From Hyphomicrobiales bacterium (lineage in GTDB: Bacteria; Pseudomonadota; Alphaproteobacteria; Rhizobiales; Rhizobiaceae): a stretch of 64,000 nucleotides of DNA. A model generated the notes under the pieces. That model did not search any database and had not been told where the DNA came from. It worked only from the letters and a program-made list of their open reading frames with translations. The translations under genes were made by a program, and so were the position numbers. Positions 16,497 through 25,548 of this stretch are shown here, one piece after another (within the stretch, counting starts at the first letter, position 1; every line of letters begins with the position of its first letter). The stretch spans positions 62,001-126,000 of the forward strand of contig UCHD01000017.1 of NCBI GenBank assembly GCA_900472175.1. Direction: 5' to 3'.

Positions 16497-17276
16497 TCAC
16501 TCGCCATAGCGTTCGGTCTTGATTGCCGCGGCAGGCAGGCCCGCGGCGAGCGCACCGTCAGCGGCGATGTTCACAAAACCGTTCGAGCCGCAGATAAACA
16601 CGTGCGCCGGCATGGCCGGCAAATCGCCGAGCACCTCGCCAAGCATCCCAGCATCGATGCGCCGGCCGAAATCCTTGTCGCGATGCGGCGGCTCGCGAGT
16701 AATGGCAAGACGCAGCGAAAACCGCCGAAGTTTTTCCTCATAGGCAATCAGTTCATCCCGATACAGAACATCCTCCCGTGTTCGCGCGGATAAAAGCAGT
16801 GCAACGGGGGTATCGTTGTCTGTCCGGCACGCGTGGCGGAGCATGGAGATGAGAGGAACAAGGCCCGAGCCGGAGCCAATCAACAGGATCGGGCCGGCCG
16901 GCTTTTCGGGCCAAACGAAATGCCCCCCAAGCGGGCCGCGCAAGGCGATTTCGTCATTCTCCTGAACGACCGCGTGGAAAAAGGGAGAGACCTCGCCCTC
17001 CTCCAGCCGTTCGATGGCAAGCTCGATCTCGGCCGACGGATCCGAGAACATCTTGCAGGGCGAGGAAGCGATGGAATAGCTGCGCGACGCTGAATAGCCG
17101 TCGGGCGCGGTCAGCCGCACATCGACATGCTGGCCAGCGCGATAGGCAAAGGGTTGCGGCAGGCGAAAGAAATAGCTGGTGATCGTCGGCGTTTGCCGCA
17201 CGATCGAGCTGACGACCGCCGACTGCCACTCAATTTTGGCCGATTGACCGTCAGTCGTTGGTGTATCGCTGCTCAC
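16497..17276 (-). CDS. FAD-binding ferredoxin-NADP reductase-like oxidoreductase
   Basis: A 259-residue flavoprotein of the ferredoxin reductase family without a 2Fe-2S domain. The FAD site is SRSYSIASSP, the nucleotide site ILLIGSGSGLVPLISMLR, the C-terminal NAD(P) loop VFICGSNGFVN, and the end ERYGE. GTG start with GAGGAGA upstream. It overlaps the end of the sulfite-oxidase-like gene by 26 bases, so the two are translationally linked. It probably passes electrons from NAD(P)H to, or takes them from, the molybdoenzyme encoded just upstream. Confidence 0.88.
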   Translation of the reverse strand: MSSDTPTTDGQSAKIEWQSAVVSSIVRQTPTITSYFFRLPQPFAYRAGQHVDVRLTAPDGYSASRSYSIASSPCKMFSDPSAEIELAIERLEEGEVSPFFHAVVQENDEIALRGPLGGHFVWPEKPAGPILLIGSGSGLVPLISMLRHACRTDNDTPVALLLSARTREDVLYRDELIAYEEKLRRFSLRLAITREPPHRDKDFGRRIDAGMLGEVLGDLPAMPAHVFICGSNGFVNIAADGALAAGLPAAAIKTERYGE

Positions 17277-17856
17277 GCCACGGGTCTCCTCTCATATGAT
17301 AGCCGCGAAGCTCCCAGAACCCGGCTTCATCACGGGTCGTGAACTGCAGGCCATTGACCCACTTGGCCGACTTCCAAAAGTAGAGATGAGGAACCAGCAA
17401 CCGCGCCGGCCCGCCATGGTCGCGCTCCAGCGGCTTGCCGCCAAACTTGGTGGCCACCATCGCCTTTCCGACCGAAAGATCGGCGATCGGAACATTCGTT
17501 GAATAGCCGTCATACGAGTGGGCGAGAACGAACTCCGTCGGCGCCTCAAGATCGGCGTCGGCCAGAATGTCGTCGATCGTGACGCCCTCCCACTGCGTAT
17601 CGAGTTTCGACCAGGTGGTGACGCAATGGATGTCGCGCACCCATTTGCTTTGCGGCAATGCGTTGAACTCCGCCCAAGTCCAGGCCTTGACCGGCTTTGG
17701 GCCGATCTTCAGCGAAAATTTCCACTCGGCCGTATCAACCCTTGGCGCCGGGCCTGCGCTGAGTACGGGAAAATTCTCGACCAAATGCTGTCCGGGCGGA
17801 ATCCGATCGACAAATTCCTGGGCTGATTTCCTGCCAGAAAAACCGCGCGTGAGCAT
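17251..17856 (-). CDS. Sulfite-oxidase-fold molybdopterin oxidoreductase, cytoplasmic type
   Basis: A 201-residue molybdopterin-binding domain of the sulfite oxidase fold. DIHCVTTWSKLDTQWEGV provides C78 as the likely molybdenum ligand. Further conserved parts are HSYDGYSTNVPIAD and GGPARLLVPHLYFWKSAKWVNGL, and the protein ends in MRGDPWREQRY. No Tat signal is present, unlike MsrP, so it should stay in the cytoplasm. GGGAGG precedes the ATG. It is the first gene of the co-directional redox run and overlaps the flavin reductase gene. Its substrate is unknown; a sulfoxide or another S/N-oxide is plausible. Confidence 0.86.
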   Translation of the reverse strand: MLTRGFSGRKSAQEFVDRIPPGQHLVENFPVLSAGPAPRVDTAEWKFSLKIGPKPVKAWTWAEFNALPQSKWVRDIHCVTTWSKLDTQWEGVTIDDILADADLEAPTEFVLAHSYDGYSTNVPIADLSVGKAMVATKFGGKPLERDHGGPARLLVPHLYFWKSAKWVNGLQFTTRDEAGFWELRGYHMRGDPWREQRYTND

Positions 17857-18230
17857 GAACGCCTCCCCCTTCGCTGCCTATCTTCGTTTGCCGTGATGGC
17901 TCCGGCAATGGCATGCTTGGCCACCACGATTGTCACGATCCATGTCAAGCACAACCAAGTCCTCCCTACCTCCGGAAAGCGGTCACGCACATTCCAAACA
18001 AATACCTCTCTATCCCTGTAACCATAGCTTCCCGCCCGTATTGCTTCCCAACACAGCGCATCTTTGGAAATACTTCACTTTCTCCGGATCTGACTTAATG
18101 ATCAACTATCGGTTGCGACACATCTCCACATTCTATTCATTTTTCTGCGATCATTTTAGAAGGTTATTCTATTTTCTCAGAGAAACAAGACTTAAACGGA
18201 CCATCATCGCGATGCAGCCCGAAGAGTTTG
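17857..18230. other. AT-rich intergenic region
   Basis: These 374 bases separate the redox run from the RND pump gene and are clearly richer in A and T than the surrounding genes, mainly from 17990 onwards. They should contain the minus-strand promoter of the sulfite-oxidase-like gene, and the 3' end of the pump transcript. No open frame with a ribosome-binding site, no tRNA and no strong hairpin were seen. Confidence 0.5.
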
Positions 18231-21200
18231 CTAGGCATCGCTCCTCACGACGGCGCCTTGGACGCCAAGTCTCCGGGCCTCTTCGGCTTCGAGCAGCCAC
18301 AGCATCAGGCACGGCAGCAAAAGAAGCGTGAGGATTGTTGCGCTTGCCAGCCCACCGATGATCGCGAAAGCCATAGGCCCCCAGAAGATCTGCGTTGCGA
18401 TGGGGATCATCCCGAGGATCGCTGCACAGGCGGTCAAGACGATGGGGCGCGATCTGTGGGTTGATGCTGCCACCACTGCGTCGAGTGATGACTTCCCATG
18501 GCTGACGTTTTCGTCCACCTCCTGGATCAGGATCACGGCATTGCGGATGATCATGCCGACCAACGCGATAACGCCAAGTTGCGCCACGAACCCCATCGGC
18601 GTCCCGGTCGGAAGCATGGCAGCAACGACGCCGATAACGCCGAATGGAGCCATCAGCACCGCGAGCGCCATCCGGCTGAAACTCTGAAGCTGAACCATCA
18701 GCAGCGCCACGATGACAAGCAACATCACCGGAACGACTGCGAACACGGACGAATTGCCCTTTTCGGCTTCCTCGGCCGTCCCGCCTGTCTCAATCGCATA
18801 GCCGGCCGGCAGGGAGGCGCGCAACTCGTCGAGTTTTTCACTGACCGCGAGGTGAACCGTCGCCGCCTGCACGCCCTGCACCACATCCGATTGCACAACA
18901 ATCATCGGCTTACCCGCCTGACGCCAGATGATCGGGTCTTCGAGACCGTAGGCGATTGTCGCCACCTGCCGCAGCGGCACAGAAGCTCCTGTCGATGTCC
19001 GCAGCGTCAGGTTGCCGATCGTGGCAAGCGACGCCCGGTCGGCTTCGATCCCCTTTAGCACGACGTTCACAAGCTGGTCGCCATCGCGCACCGCCGTGAT
19101 GCCGGTCCCGGAGAACGTCGCTGCAATCTCGCTGGCGATCGATTCGGAGCTCATCCCAAGAGAGCGAGCCTCCACCTGGTTGACCGAGAGGGTGACACTC
19201 TTCTGCGGCTCGCCAGCCGTCATGTTGATGTCACGCGTACGGCTATCCTCTCCGAGGATATTGGCGACCTTGAGCGAGAGCCCACGTACTTCGGCATAAT
19301 CGGGGCCCAGAACGCGGTACTTTAGTGGCCAGCCAACCGGCGGACCGAGCTCAAGCGGCGAGACGCGGGTGACGATGTCGGCGAAATCGGAAGCGAAAGC
19401 TTGCTCCAGGCGTTTGCGCACGGCGTCGCGCTCCTTAATGCCTTTCGCGACAACAACGGTTTCCGATACGTTGTCGTTGTCCAGAAGCAGATCCATTGGC
19501 AAGTAAAAGCGAATGGAGCCGGACCCCACATAGGTCGTGAAGTGATCGACATCCGCGTCGGCTTTCAGGATCGCTTCGACCTGACGGGCGCGCATCTCGG
19601 TTGCATCGCGAGAGGCGTTCTGCGGAAGAGTGAGGCCAACGAGCAATTCGGGCCGGTCGGAAGCAGGGAAGAACTGCTCTTCGAGCTTGGTTGCACCGAA
19701 CAACGAAAACAGGAAAATTGACAGTGCCGTGCCAAGCGTGATCCAGCGATGGTTTATCGACCAATCGAGGGCTCTCCGGTAAGCCTTTATCACCCGCCCG
19801 TTTCCGTCGCTTCCATGGCTCATGCGGTCAGGCAGAATCCAAATCCCGAGCAATGGGGAAAACAGAACCGCGACGACCCAGGAGGCGATGAGCGCAATGA
19901 AAACCACCATGAAGAGGGAGAAGGTGTATTCACCTGCACTCGATGCGGCGAAGCCGATGGGAATGAAGCCTGCAATCATCACCAGCGTCCCTGTGAGCAT
20001 CGGGAATGCCGTTGTTTCGAAGGCATAACTGGCCGCGCGCGACTTGTCGTCACCATGCTCCAGCCGCGAAACCATCGCTTCCACGGTAATCATGGCGTCA
20101 TCGACAAGAAGGCCGAGCGCGATGATCAGGGCACCCAGCGAGATACGCTGAAGTCCGATCCCGGCCATATCCATGCCAAAGAATGTGATGGCCAACACGA
20201 GAGGAATGGAAGCAGTGATCACCAGGCCCGCACGCGTGCCAAGCGTGATGAACGAAACAGCGAGCACAATGACGATGGCTTCGATCAGCACTTTCACGAA
20301 ACCGTCAACGGCATCTTTCACGACCGTTGTCTGATCCGCAACCTGCTGGACTTCAATACCATGGGGCAGTTTTTCGGCGATTGCGCTCATCTTCGCTTTC
20401 AGTGCCGCGCCAAAAGACAGGAGATTGCCGCCTTCTGCCATGGATATGGCAAGCCCTATCACCGGGGCGCCGTTGACGCGCAGTGACGGAGCGGGCGGGT
20501 CGACCAAACCGCGCGATATCGTGGCGACCTCATCCAGGCGGATGAACCGGCCATCGATAGGAACCGTCAGGTCATGCAGGGCGTTCTCCGAGGCAAATGC
20601 GCCGCTGACGCGCAACGATATCTTTTCCTCGTCAGTCCGCACCGTGCCGGTCGGTGCCACTTCATTCTGAGCCCGGATCGCCTCAACCATGACGGCAGGA
20701 TCAACGCCAAGGCTCGCAAGCTTGGCCGACGAGAACTCGATGGCGATCTCTTCTTTCTGAACGCCGAGGATGTTCACCTTGCCGATATCTTGAAGCGTCA
20801 GAATGTCTGCGCGTACCGCCTCGACCTGATCTTCCAATCCTCGTGGAGAAAATCCATCGGCAGAGAAGGTATAGATTATGCCGTAGGTATCGCTGAACTC
20901 GTCGTCAAAAAACGGACCTTGAACGCCCGCGGGCAGCATCGCTGCAATATCGCTGACCTTCTTGCGTATCGTGTACCAGATGTCGTTGACCTTGCCGGGC
21001 GGCGTGTCATCGCGCAGATTCACCATCACCACGGCCTGACCCGCGCGCGTGTAGCTCTGCGTGTAGTCGAGATAGGGTGTTTCGTTCAGCTTCTTCTCGA
21101 TCTTGTCGGTCAGCAGGTTGACCGTGTCGGTCACGTTCGCCCCCGGCCAGGCCGCCGTCACCACCATGGTCTTGATGGTAAAGGGTGGATCTTCGCTGCG

Positions 21201-21326
21201 AGGAAGCTGCTGATAACTCCAGGCACCACCCAACATCACCGCGATCATCAGGAAGATGATGAACGACTGATGCTCGAGGGTCCAGGCCGAAAGGTTGAAG
21301 CGCCGTTTGGGCGTGCCCGCACTCAT
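18231..21326 (-). CDS. RND multidrug efflux permease (HAE1/AcrB-like)
   Basis: A 1031-residue inner-membrane proton antiporter, full length for the family. It has TM1 (about 21-38), a large porter loop, TM2-6 (about 340-480) with the proton-relay GLLVDDAM (residues 405-412, D409-D410), a second porter loop, and TM7-12 at the end. It would work with the adaptor encoded upstream and an outer-membrane channel. No channel gene lies in the operon, so a TolC-like protein from elsewhere is probably used. The start overlaps the adaptor stop by four bases. Confidence 0.95.
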   Translation of the reverse strand: MSAGTPKRRFNLSAWTLEHQSFIIFLMIAVMLGGAWSYQQLPRSEDPPFTIKTMVVTAAWPGANVTDTVNLLTDKIEKKLNETPYLDYTQSYTRAGQAVVMVNLRDDTPPGKVNDIWYTIRKKVSDIAAMLPAGVQGPFFDDEFSDTYGIIYTFSADGFSPRGLEDQVEAVRADILTLQDIGKVNILGVQKEEIAIEFSSAKLASLGVDPAVMVEAIRAQNEVAPTGTVRTDEEKISLRVSGAFASENALHDLTVPIDGRFIRLDEVATISRGLVDPPAPSLRVNGAPVIGLAISMAEGGNLLSFGAALKAKMSAIAEKLPHGIEVQQVADQTTVVKDAVDGFVKVLIEAIVIVLAVSFITLGTRAGLVITASIPLVLAITFFGMDMAGIGLQRISLGALIIALGLLVDDAMITVEAMVSRLEHGDDKSRAASYAFETTAFPMLTGTLVMIAGFIPIGFAASSAGEYTFSLFMVVFIALIASWVVAVLFSPLLGIWILPDRMSHGSDGNGRVIKAYRRALDWSINHRWITLGTALSIFLFSLFGATKLEEQFFPASDRPELLVGLTLPQNASRDATEMRARQVEAILKADADVDHFTTYVGSGSIRFYLPMDLLLDNDNVSETVVVAKGIKERDAVRKRLEQAFASDFADIVTRVSPLELGPPVGWPLKYRVLGPDYAEVRGLSLKVANILGEDSRTRDINMTAGEPQKSVTLSVNQVEARSLGMSSESIASEIAATFSGTGITAVRDGDQLVNVVLKGIEADRASLATIGNLTLRTSTGASVPLRQVATIAYGLEDPIIWRQAGKPMIVVQSDVVQGVQAATVHLAVSEKLDELRASLPAGYAIETGGTAEEAEKGNSSVFAVVPVMLLVIVALLMVQLQSFSRMALAVLMAPFGVIGVVAAMLPTGTPMGFVAQLGVIALVGMIIRNAVILIQEVDENVSHGKSSLDAVVAASTHRSRPIVLTACAAILGMIPIATQIFWGPMAFAIIGGLASATILTLLLLPCLMLWLLEAEEARRLGVQGAVVRSDA

Positions 21327-22396
21327 TGCGCACCCCCATCTTGGACGATGACCTTTTCGCCATCACGCAGTTTGCTGATGCCTGCCGTTGCGACCAGTTC
21401 ACCGGCGGCAAGGCCGCCAGAGACGAGAACGGAAGGTCCCGTGTAGCGCTCTACCTTTATCTCACGCACCCTTACGGTGTTCGTGGCGCGATCAACGACA
21501 AAAACGGCACTCCCAATCTCTCCTTTCGTAACCGCTGACGACGGCACGGAGATCATCGTTTGCTGTGCAAGCGCCACCGAACCCCGCACGGCCGCACCGA
21601 AAGGCATGACCTTGCCGGCTGCATTCAGTCCCACCTTGACGCGGTAAGTACGGGTTGAGGGGTCGGCAGAAGGCGTAATCTCGCGGACTTTTCCTTCCGC
21701 CGCGATCGACGGTTCCGAAATCAGCACCACCCTGACGACCGGATCGTATCCATTCATCTGCATGAATTGCGCCGGTATATCGAAGACGGCATCACGTTCT
21801 GCGTCGGAAATCAGGTTTACAACCATCTGCCCGGCGCCGACGACCTGGCCCGCATTGGAGCCGACGGCTGAAATCACGCCGTCGTAGGCGGCCCGCAATT
21901 CGGAATAGGATAGCATTCCCTGCGCGTTGGCGAGCCCGGCTTCCGCGCCGGCCAGTTTTGCTGCGGCAGTGGACAATGACGCCTCGGCCTGCTCCATCTG
22001 CACTTTGGAGCCCACGTTCTTTTCGAACAGGGCACGGGTACGTTCGGCGTTTAACCGGGCCAATTCCAGTTCGGCTTTCGCGGTGGCAAGATGCGCACGC
22101 GCCGTTAGAACATCGTTCTCACCGGCCCTGCGATCTAGTTTGGCAACAATGTCTCCAGCTTTGACCGATGCGCCATTTTCCGCGCGAAACTCTAAATGGC
22201 CACCGATCCGGAAACTCATCGCCGTTTCGGAACGAGGGCGAACCTCGCCCGTCTGCTCGACAGTTTCGCCAATTTCCTCCGGTTGCACGGTCACGGTACG
22301 CAACGGCCGCGGCGGTTTTTCTGTGGTCTGCTCTTCAGAACAGCTGGAAAGGAGCGCCGCATTTAGTGCAACGGCAACCAGCACTCGAAAATTCAT
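21323..22396 (-). CDS. RND efflux periplasmic adaptor (membrane fusion protein), lipoprotein
   Basis: A 357-residue adaptor with a lipoprotein signal (MNFRVLVAVALNAALLSSC; cysteine at 19). The usual order follows: barrel-sandwich half-motif (GASVKAGDIVAKLDRRAGE), alpha-helical hairpin (about 100-170), the second lipoyl half (LRAAYDGVISAVGSNAGQVV), beta-barrel and membrane-proximal domain. It links the pump to an outer-membrane channel. It starts 3 bases after the tetR stop and overlaps the pump gene by 4 bases. Confidence 0.93.
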   Translation of the reverse strand: MNFRVLVAVALNAALLSSCSEEQTTEKPPRPLRTVTVQPEEIGETVEQTGEVRPRSETAMSFRIGGHLEFRAENGASVKAGDIVAKLDRRAGENDVLTARAHLATAKAELELARLNAERTRALFEKNVGSKVQMEQAEASLSTAAAKLAGAEAGLANAQGMLSYSELRAAYDGVISAVGSNAGQVVGAGQMVVNLISDAERDAVFDIPAQFMQMNGYDPVVRVVLISEPSIAAEGKVREITPSADPSTRTYRVKVGLNAAGKVMPFGAAVRGSVALAQQTMISVPSSAVTKGEIGSAVFVVDRATNTVRVREIKVERYTGPSVLVSGGLAAGELVATAGISKLRDGEKVIVQDGGAQ

Positions 22397-22399
22397 GGT

Positions 22400-23011
22400 C
22401 TATGGTTCCTTGGCCAAAAGGCCGCGCATCAGAGTGTCAATGATTATGGAAAGAAGGTCATGCGGCGGAGAAAGCGGCAGGCCCGTCTCTGTGATTAGAA
22501 GCGTGATTGCTCCATGTGCTGCCGACCACAAAGCCTGAGCGAGCAGATGTGGATCACCCGGCCGGAAGACCCCAGCCTCAACAGCCTCAGCCACCCGTTC
22601 CACCAGCTGCTCGTAAGGGACAAGGTGGGCGGGCTGCTGGAAATATCCCTCGTCAAGCGAGTGATCGCTCTCCAGGAAGATGACCCGGAAGCGGTCAGGA
22701 TCTTCCAGACAGAATTCGGCATAAGCAGCAAACATGTTGCGGATCGCGACAACTGGCTCGACCTCATCGGAACTGATCGCGACAATCCGCTCGCTAAGTT
22801 CCTTCAGCCCACTGTCCCAATAGGCGTGCAGCATTTCCTTCTTGCTGGGGAAATAGCGGTACAGAGCGCCGGGCGTCAGGCCAACCCGCTCTGCGAGCGT
22901 CCGCATCGATAGCGAGGCCAGGCTGCTTTGCCCGACGATGAACCCCGCCTCCTTCAGGATGCGCGATTTTGTCCGCTCCAACTCCTCTTCACTCATCGAG
23001 TGTCGTGGCAT
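22400..23011 (-). CDS. TetR family repressor of the adjacent efflux operon
   Basis: A 203-residue TetR protein. The N-terminal HTH is in LASLSMRTLAERVGLTPGALYRYFPSKKEMLHAY (about residues 35-68), and a ligand-binding helical domain follows. AGGAG precedes the ATG. It is the first gene of the tetR-adaptor-pump operon, so the palindrome immediately upstream would control both itself and the pump. Release by an efflux substrate is the usual mechanism. Confidence 0.92.
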   Translation of the reverse strand: MPRHSMSEEELERTKSRILKEAGFIVGQSSLASLSMRTLAERVGLTPGALYRYFPSKKEMLHAYWDSGLKELSERIVAISSDEVEPVVAIRNMFAAYAEFCLEDPDRFRVIFLESDHSLDEGYFQQPAHLVPYEQLVERVAEAVEAGVFRPGDPHLLAQALWSAAHGAITLLITETGLPLSPPHDLLSIIIDTLMRGLLAKEP

Positions 23012-23024
23012 CTCAAATCTCCTG

Positions 23025-23071
23025 ATTTATATAAACGCGTTCATTAAACGCGTTTATATAAATGTCAAGCA
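23025..23071 (-). promoter_or_regulatory. TetR operator with 17-base perfect arms, and promoter
   Basis: A perfect inverted repeat has arms ATTTATATAAACGCGTT (23025-23041) and AACGCGTTTATATAAAT (23047-23063) around a 5-base centre. On the minus strand a consensus -35 TTGACA (23069-23064) directly abuts it, and a weak -10 (TAATGA or AATGAA) falls at its centre. Binding would therefore block the promoter of the tetR-adaptor-pump operon, 13 bases before the tetR start codon. Confidence 0.8.
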
Positions 23072-23235
23072 CCGGCGGCGGCAGTGAAATTTAGCGTCGG
23101 CGCCCAGCTCAGGTAATGCCGCTCTGCTGCACAGAACGGACCGTCGGTGACGGGGCGGCGCCCCCTTGTCCCCTCAAGTCACGGGGAAAATCGCACTACT
23201 GCGCTCAAGAACGGTGTGCTGTCCGCGCATGAGAA

Positions 23236-25392
23236 TCACCACTTCGTGCTCAACGTCAGCTGCACTTCACGCCCCTTGCCGTAGTAGCATGCAGTCGAAC
23301 TCGAGCAGCCTCCGACATACCGCTGATCGAAGACGTTGTTGACGTTCAGCGCCACTGCAAAATTCTCCCGCTCGTAGCGAAGCGCGGCATCGGCGACGGT
23401 GTAGCTCGGCACCACCAGCGTGTTTTTCACGTCGGCATATGATTTGCCCATCCAACGCACGCCGCCAGCGATTGACAACCCCTCGGTCTTCTCGCCGGCA
23501 AAGGCGTAGTTCACCCACAGACTGCCGAACTGCTCCGGCACTGCGGTCGGCAATTTGCCGATCTCCTCGGGGCCGCCGTCAGTGATCTCCATATCATACC
23601 AGGTATAGGCGCCGATAAGGGACAGGGACGGGGTCAGTTCGGCGATCGCTTCCGCCTCGAAGCCGCGCGAGCGGACCTCGCCGAGCTGGCGGTAATTGCC
23701 AAGACCGTCGCCCGTCGCGACATTGCTGCGGGTAAGGTCGAACACGGAAAGATTGAGCGAGACGTTGCTGAAAGCCGAAGGCGTGATCTTCGCTCCTGCC
23801 TCATATTGCAGCCCAGTCTCGGGCTTGAAGGGCTGTCCGGTCACCATATCCGTCCCGACCGCGGGCAGGAACGAGTTCGAGACGCTGACATAGGGGGAAA
23901 AGCCATTGTCGAAATGGTACATCAGTCCGGCGCGGCCGGAGAAAGCGCCCTCGTTCCTTTCGGTGTGCGAGCCGCCGGGCGTCCGCCAGTCTGTCCAGAC
24001 CGTGTCATAACGCCCACCAAGCACGGCATTCCAGGCACCGAACTCCATCTGGTCCTGGACGTAGAGGCCGAGTTGAGTGTTCGTGGTCGTGTCTTCGCGC
24101 TCCGGCGAGGGACGCTTGAGGGCGTCGGGATAGGCGGGCGCAAGGACGTCGATCGGCGGCCCGGGCATCCAGAATCCCGCCTGCTCGTGACGGGAAATGC
24201 GATAGTCGACACCGGCGAGGATCGTGTGCTCGATGGCACCCGTCGCAAGAGCAAGTTCCGCCTGAGTATCGATATTGCCAAGCTGCGTCCGCTCATACCT
24301 GCCGAACCAGTAGCGGTCCAGCGTTGCGCGGTCTCTGGTCGGCGGCGACGCCCAACCGCCGCCGTAGAGCGTCGTGAAGTCGACCGCGACACTGCCATAG
24401 CGGGCGTTTTGACGCACTGTCAGACCGTTGTCGAAAGTGTGCTCGAAGCGATAGCCGATCATGCCCTGGCGGCGAAGATGCTCATCCACGGAGGGATCGC
24501 TGGAGAAGAAGTCACGCGGGATCCGGCCGAACGGCGCATCGACCACGGTCCCGGCATAGGGTAGAAAATTCTGACCGTTGGTTTCCATGCGCTGGTAGTT
24601 GGCATAGATTTCCAACTTCGTCGCATCTGTCGGGTTCCAGGCGAAGCTTTGGGCGAGCGCAATGCGGTCGTTGTTGCTGAAATCGACTTCGGTTGCGCCC
24701 TTGGCACCAAGACCAACGAAGCGCGCCGAAAAGCCGCCATCCTCATTGGACGACTCGACATCGACGCCAGCCGTGACATGACCTTCGCTGTTGATGGTTG
24801 TGAAGGCCTCGCCGCCATTGTCTCCGGTAGGCCGCTTCGAAACCATGTTGACGATGCCGCCAGGATTACTGCCACCGTAGAGTACGGAGGAAGGCCCGCG
24901 CACCACCTCGACGCGTTCGAGCAGCCAGGGGTCCATCTTCCACGTGGCGAACCCGGATGCCATCAACTGCAGTTCGTCAAGGAACATGCTATTATTGTCG
25001 CCCACGAAGCCGCGGAGCAGAAACCAATCGTTGCGCTGGTCAGAGCCATGCATGTCGGAGCGCACGCCGGGTGTATAGCGCAATGCCTCCATCACCGTCG
25101 TTGACCCCTGGTCCCTGATCTGTTTGCCGCCGACGACGCTGATCGACTGTGGGACTTTCGACAGCGGCGTCGAGGTCTTGGTGCCGGCGCGCGTGACCTT
25201 GGCCTCGTAACCATCGACCGGGCCGCGCCCGTCACCACCGCGCGCGTTACCGCTTACGACGACAGTCTCGAGTTGGGTCGCGGGTACATCGTCCCGTGCT
25301 GCCGCCGGGGCTGTCGCGACCGCGATCGCAACGCTGCCCAACAGGCCTCTCCCCCATGCACGCGTGACCGACTGTCTGTTCATACCGTTCAT
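23236..25392 (-). CDS. TonB-dependent siderophore receptor
   Basis: An outer-membrane receptor of about 718 residues. It has a signal peptide (hydrophobic GLLGSVAIAVATAPAAA), a plug domain (SKVPQSISVVGGKQI, then MEALRYTPGVRSD and RVEVVRGPSSVLYGGSNPGGIVNMVSKRP), and a 22-strand barrel ending in the aromatic tail TLSTKW. Plug and barrel resemble ferrichrome/ferrioxamine-type hydroxamate receptors. A cysteine pair near the end (GGCSSSTACYY) may form a disulfide. ATGs at 25392 and 25383 are both possible; the frame opens earlier at 25458. An AraC regulator lies upstream on the same strand. Confidence 0.92.
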   Translation of the reverse strand: MNGMNRQSVTRAWGRGLLGSVAIAVATAPAAARDDVPATQLETVVVSGNARGGDGRGPVDGYEAKVTRAGTKTSTPLSKVPQSISVVGGKQIRDQGSTTVMEALRYTPGVRSDMHGSDQRNDWFLLRGFVGDNNSMFLDELQLMASGFATWKMDPWLLERVEVVRGPSSVLYGGSNPGGIVNMVSKRPTGDNGGEAFTTINSEGHVTAGVDVESSNEDGGFSARFVGLGAKGATEVDFSNNDRIALAQSFAWNPTDATKLEIYANYQRMETNGQNFLPYAGTVVDAPFGRIPRDFFSSDPSVDEHLRRQGMIGYRFEHTFDNGLTVRQNARYGSVAVDFTTLYGGGWASPPTRDRATLDRYWFGRYERTQLGNIDTQAELALATGAIEHTILAGVDYRISRHEQAGFWMPGPPIDVLAPAYPDALKRPSPEREDTTTNTQLGLYVQDQMEFGAWNAVLGGRYDTVWTDWRTPGGSHTERNEGAFSGRAGLMYHFDNGFSPYVSVSNSFLPAVGTDMVTGQPFKPETGLQYEAGAKITPSAFSNVSLNLSVFDLTRSNVATGDGLGNYRQLGEVRSRGFEAEAIAELTPSLSLIGAYTWYDMEITDGGPEEIGKLPTAVPEQFGSLWVNYAFAGEKTEGLSIAGGVRWMGKSYADVKNTLVVPSYTVADAALRYERENFAVALNVNNVFDQRYVGGCSSSTACYYGKGREVQLTLSTKW

Positions 25393-25548
25393 TTTCTTGA
25401 TCCCGATTGCCCTGGCCGGCCTGCGACAGCCCGCTTTAAACATGAGCAAATAAGTCAATTTATAGAACGTGGATTGTATGTTTCCTGCTGCCCTTGTACG
25501 CGCTTGGAGAAATTCACAAGCAAGTCAGGCGATCCGCGCCAGAAGCCG

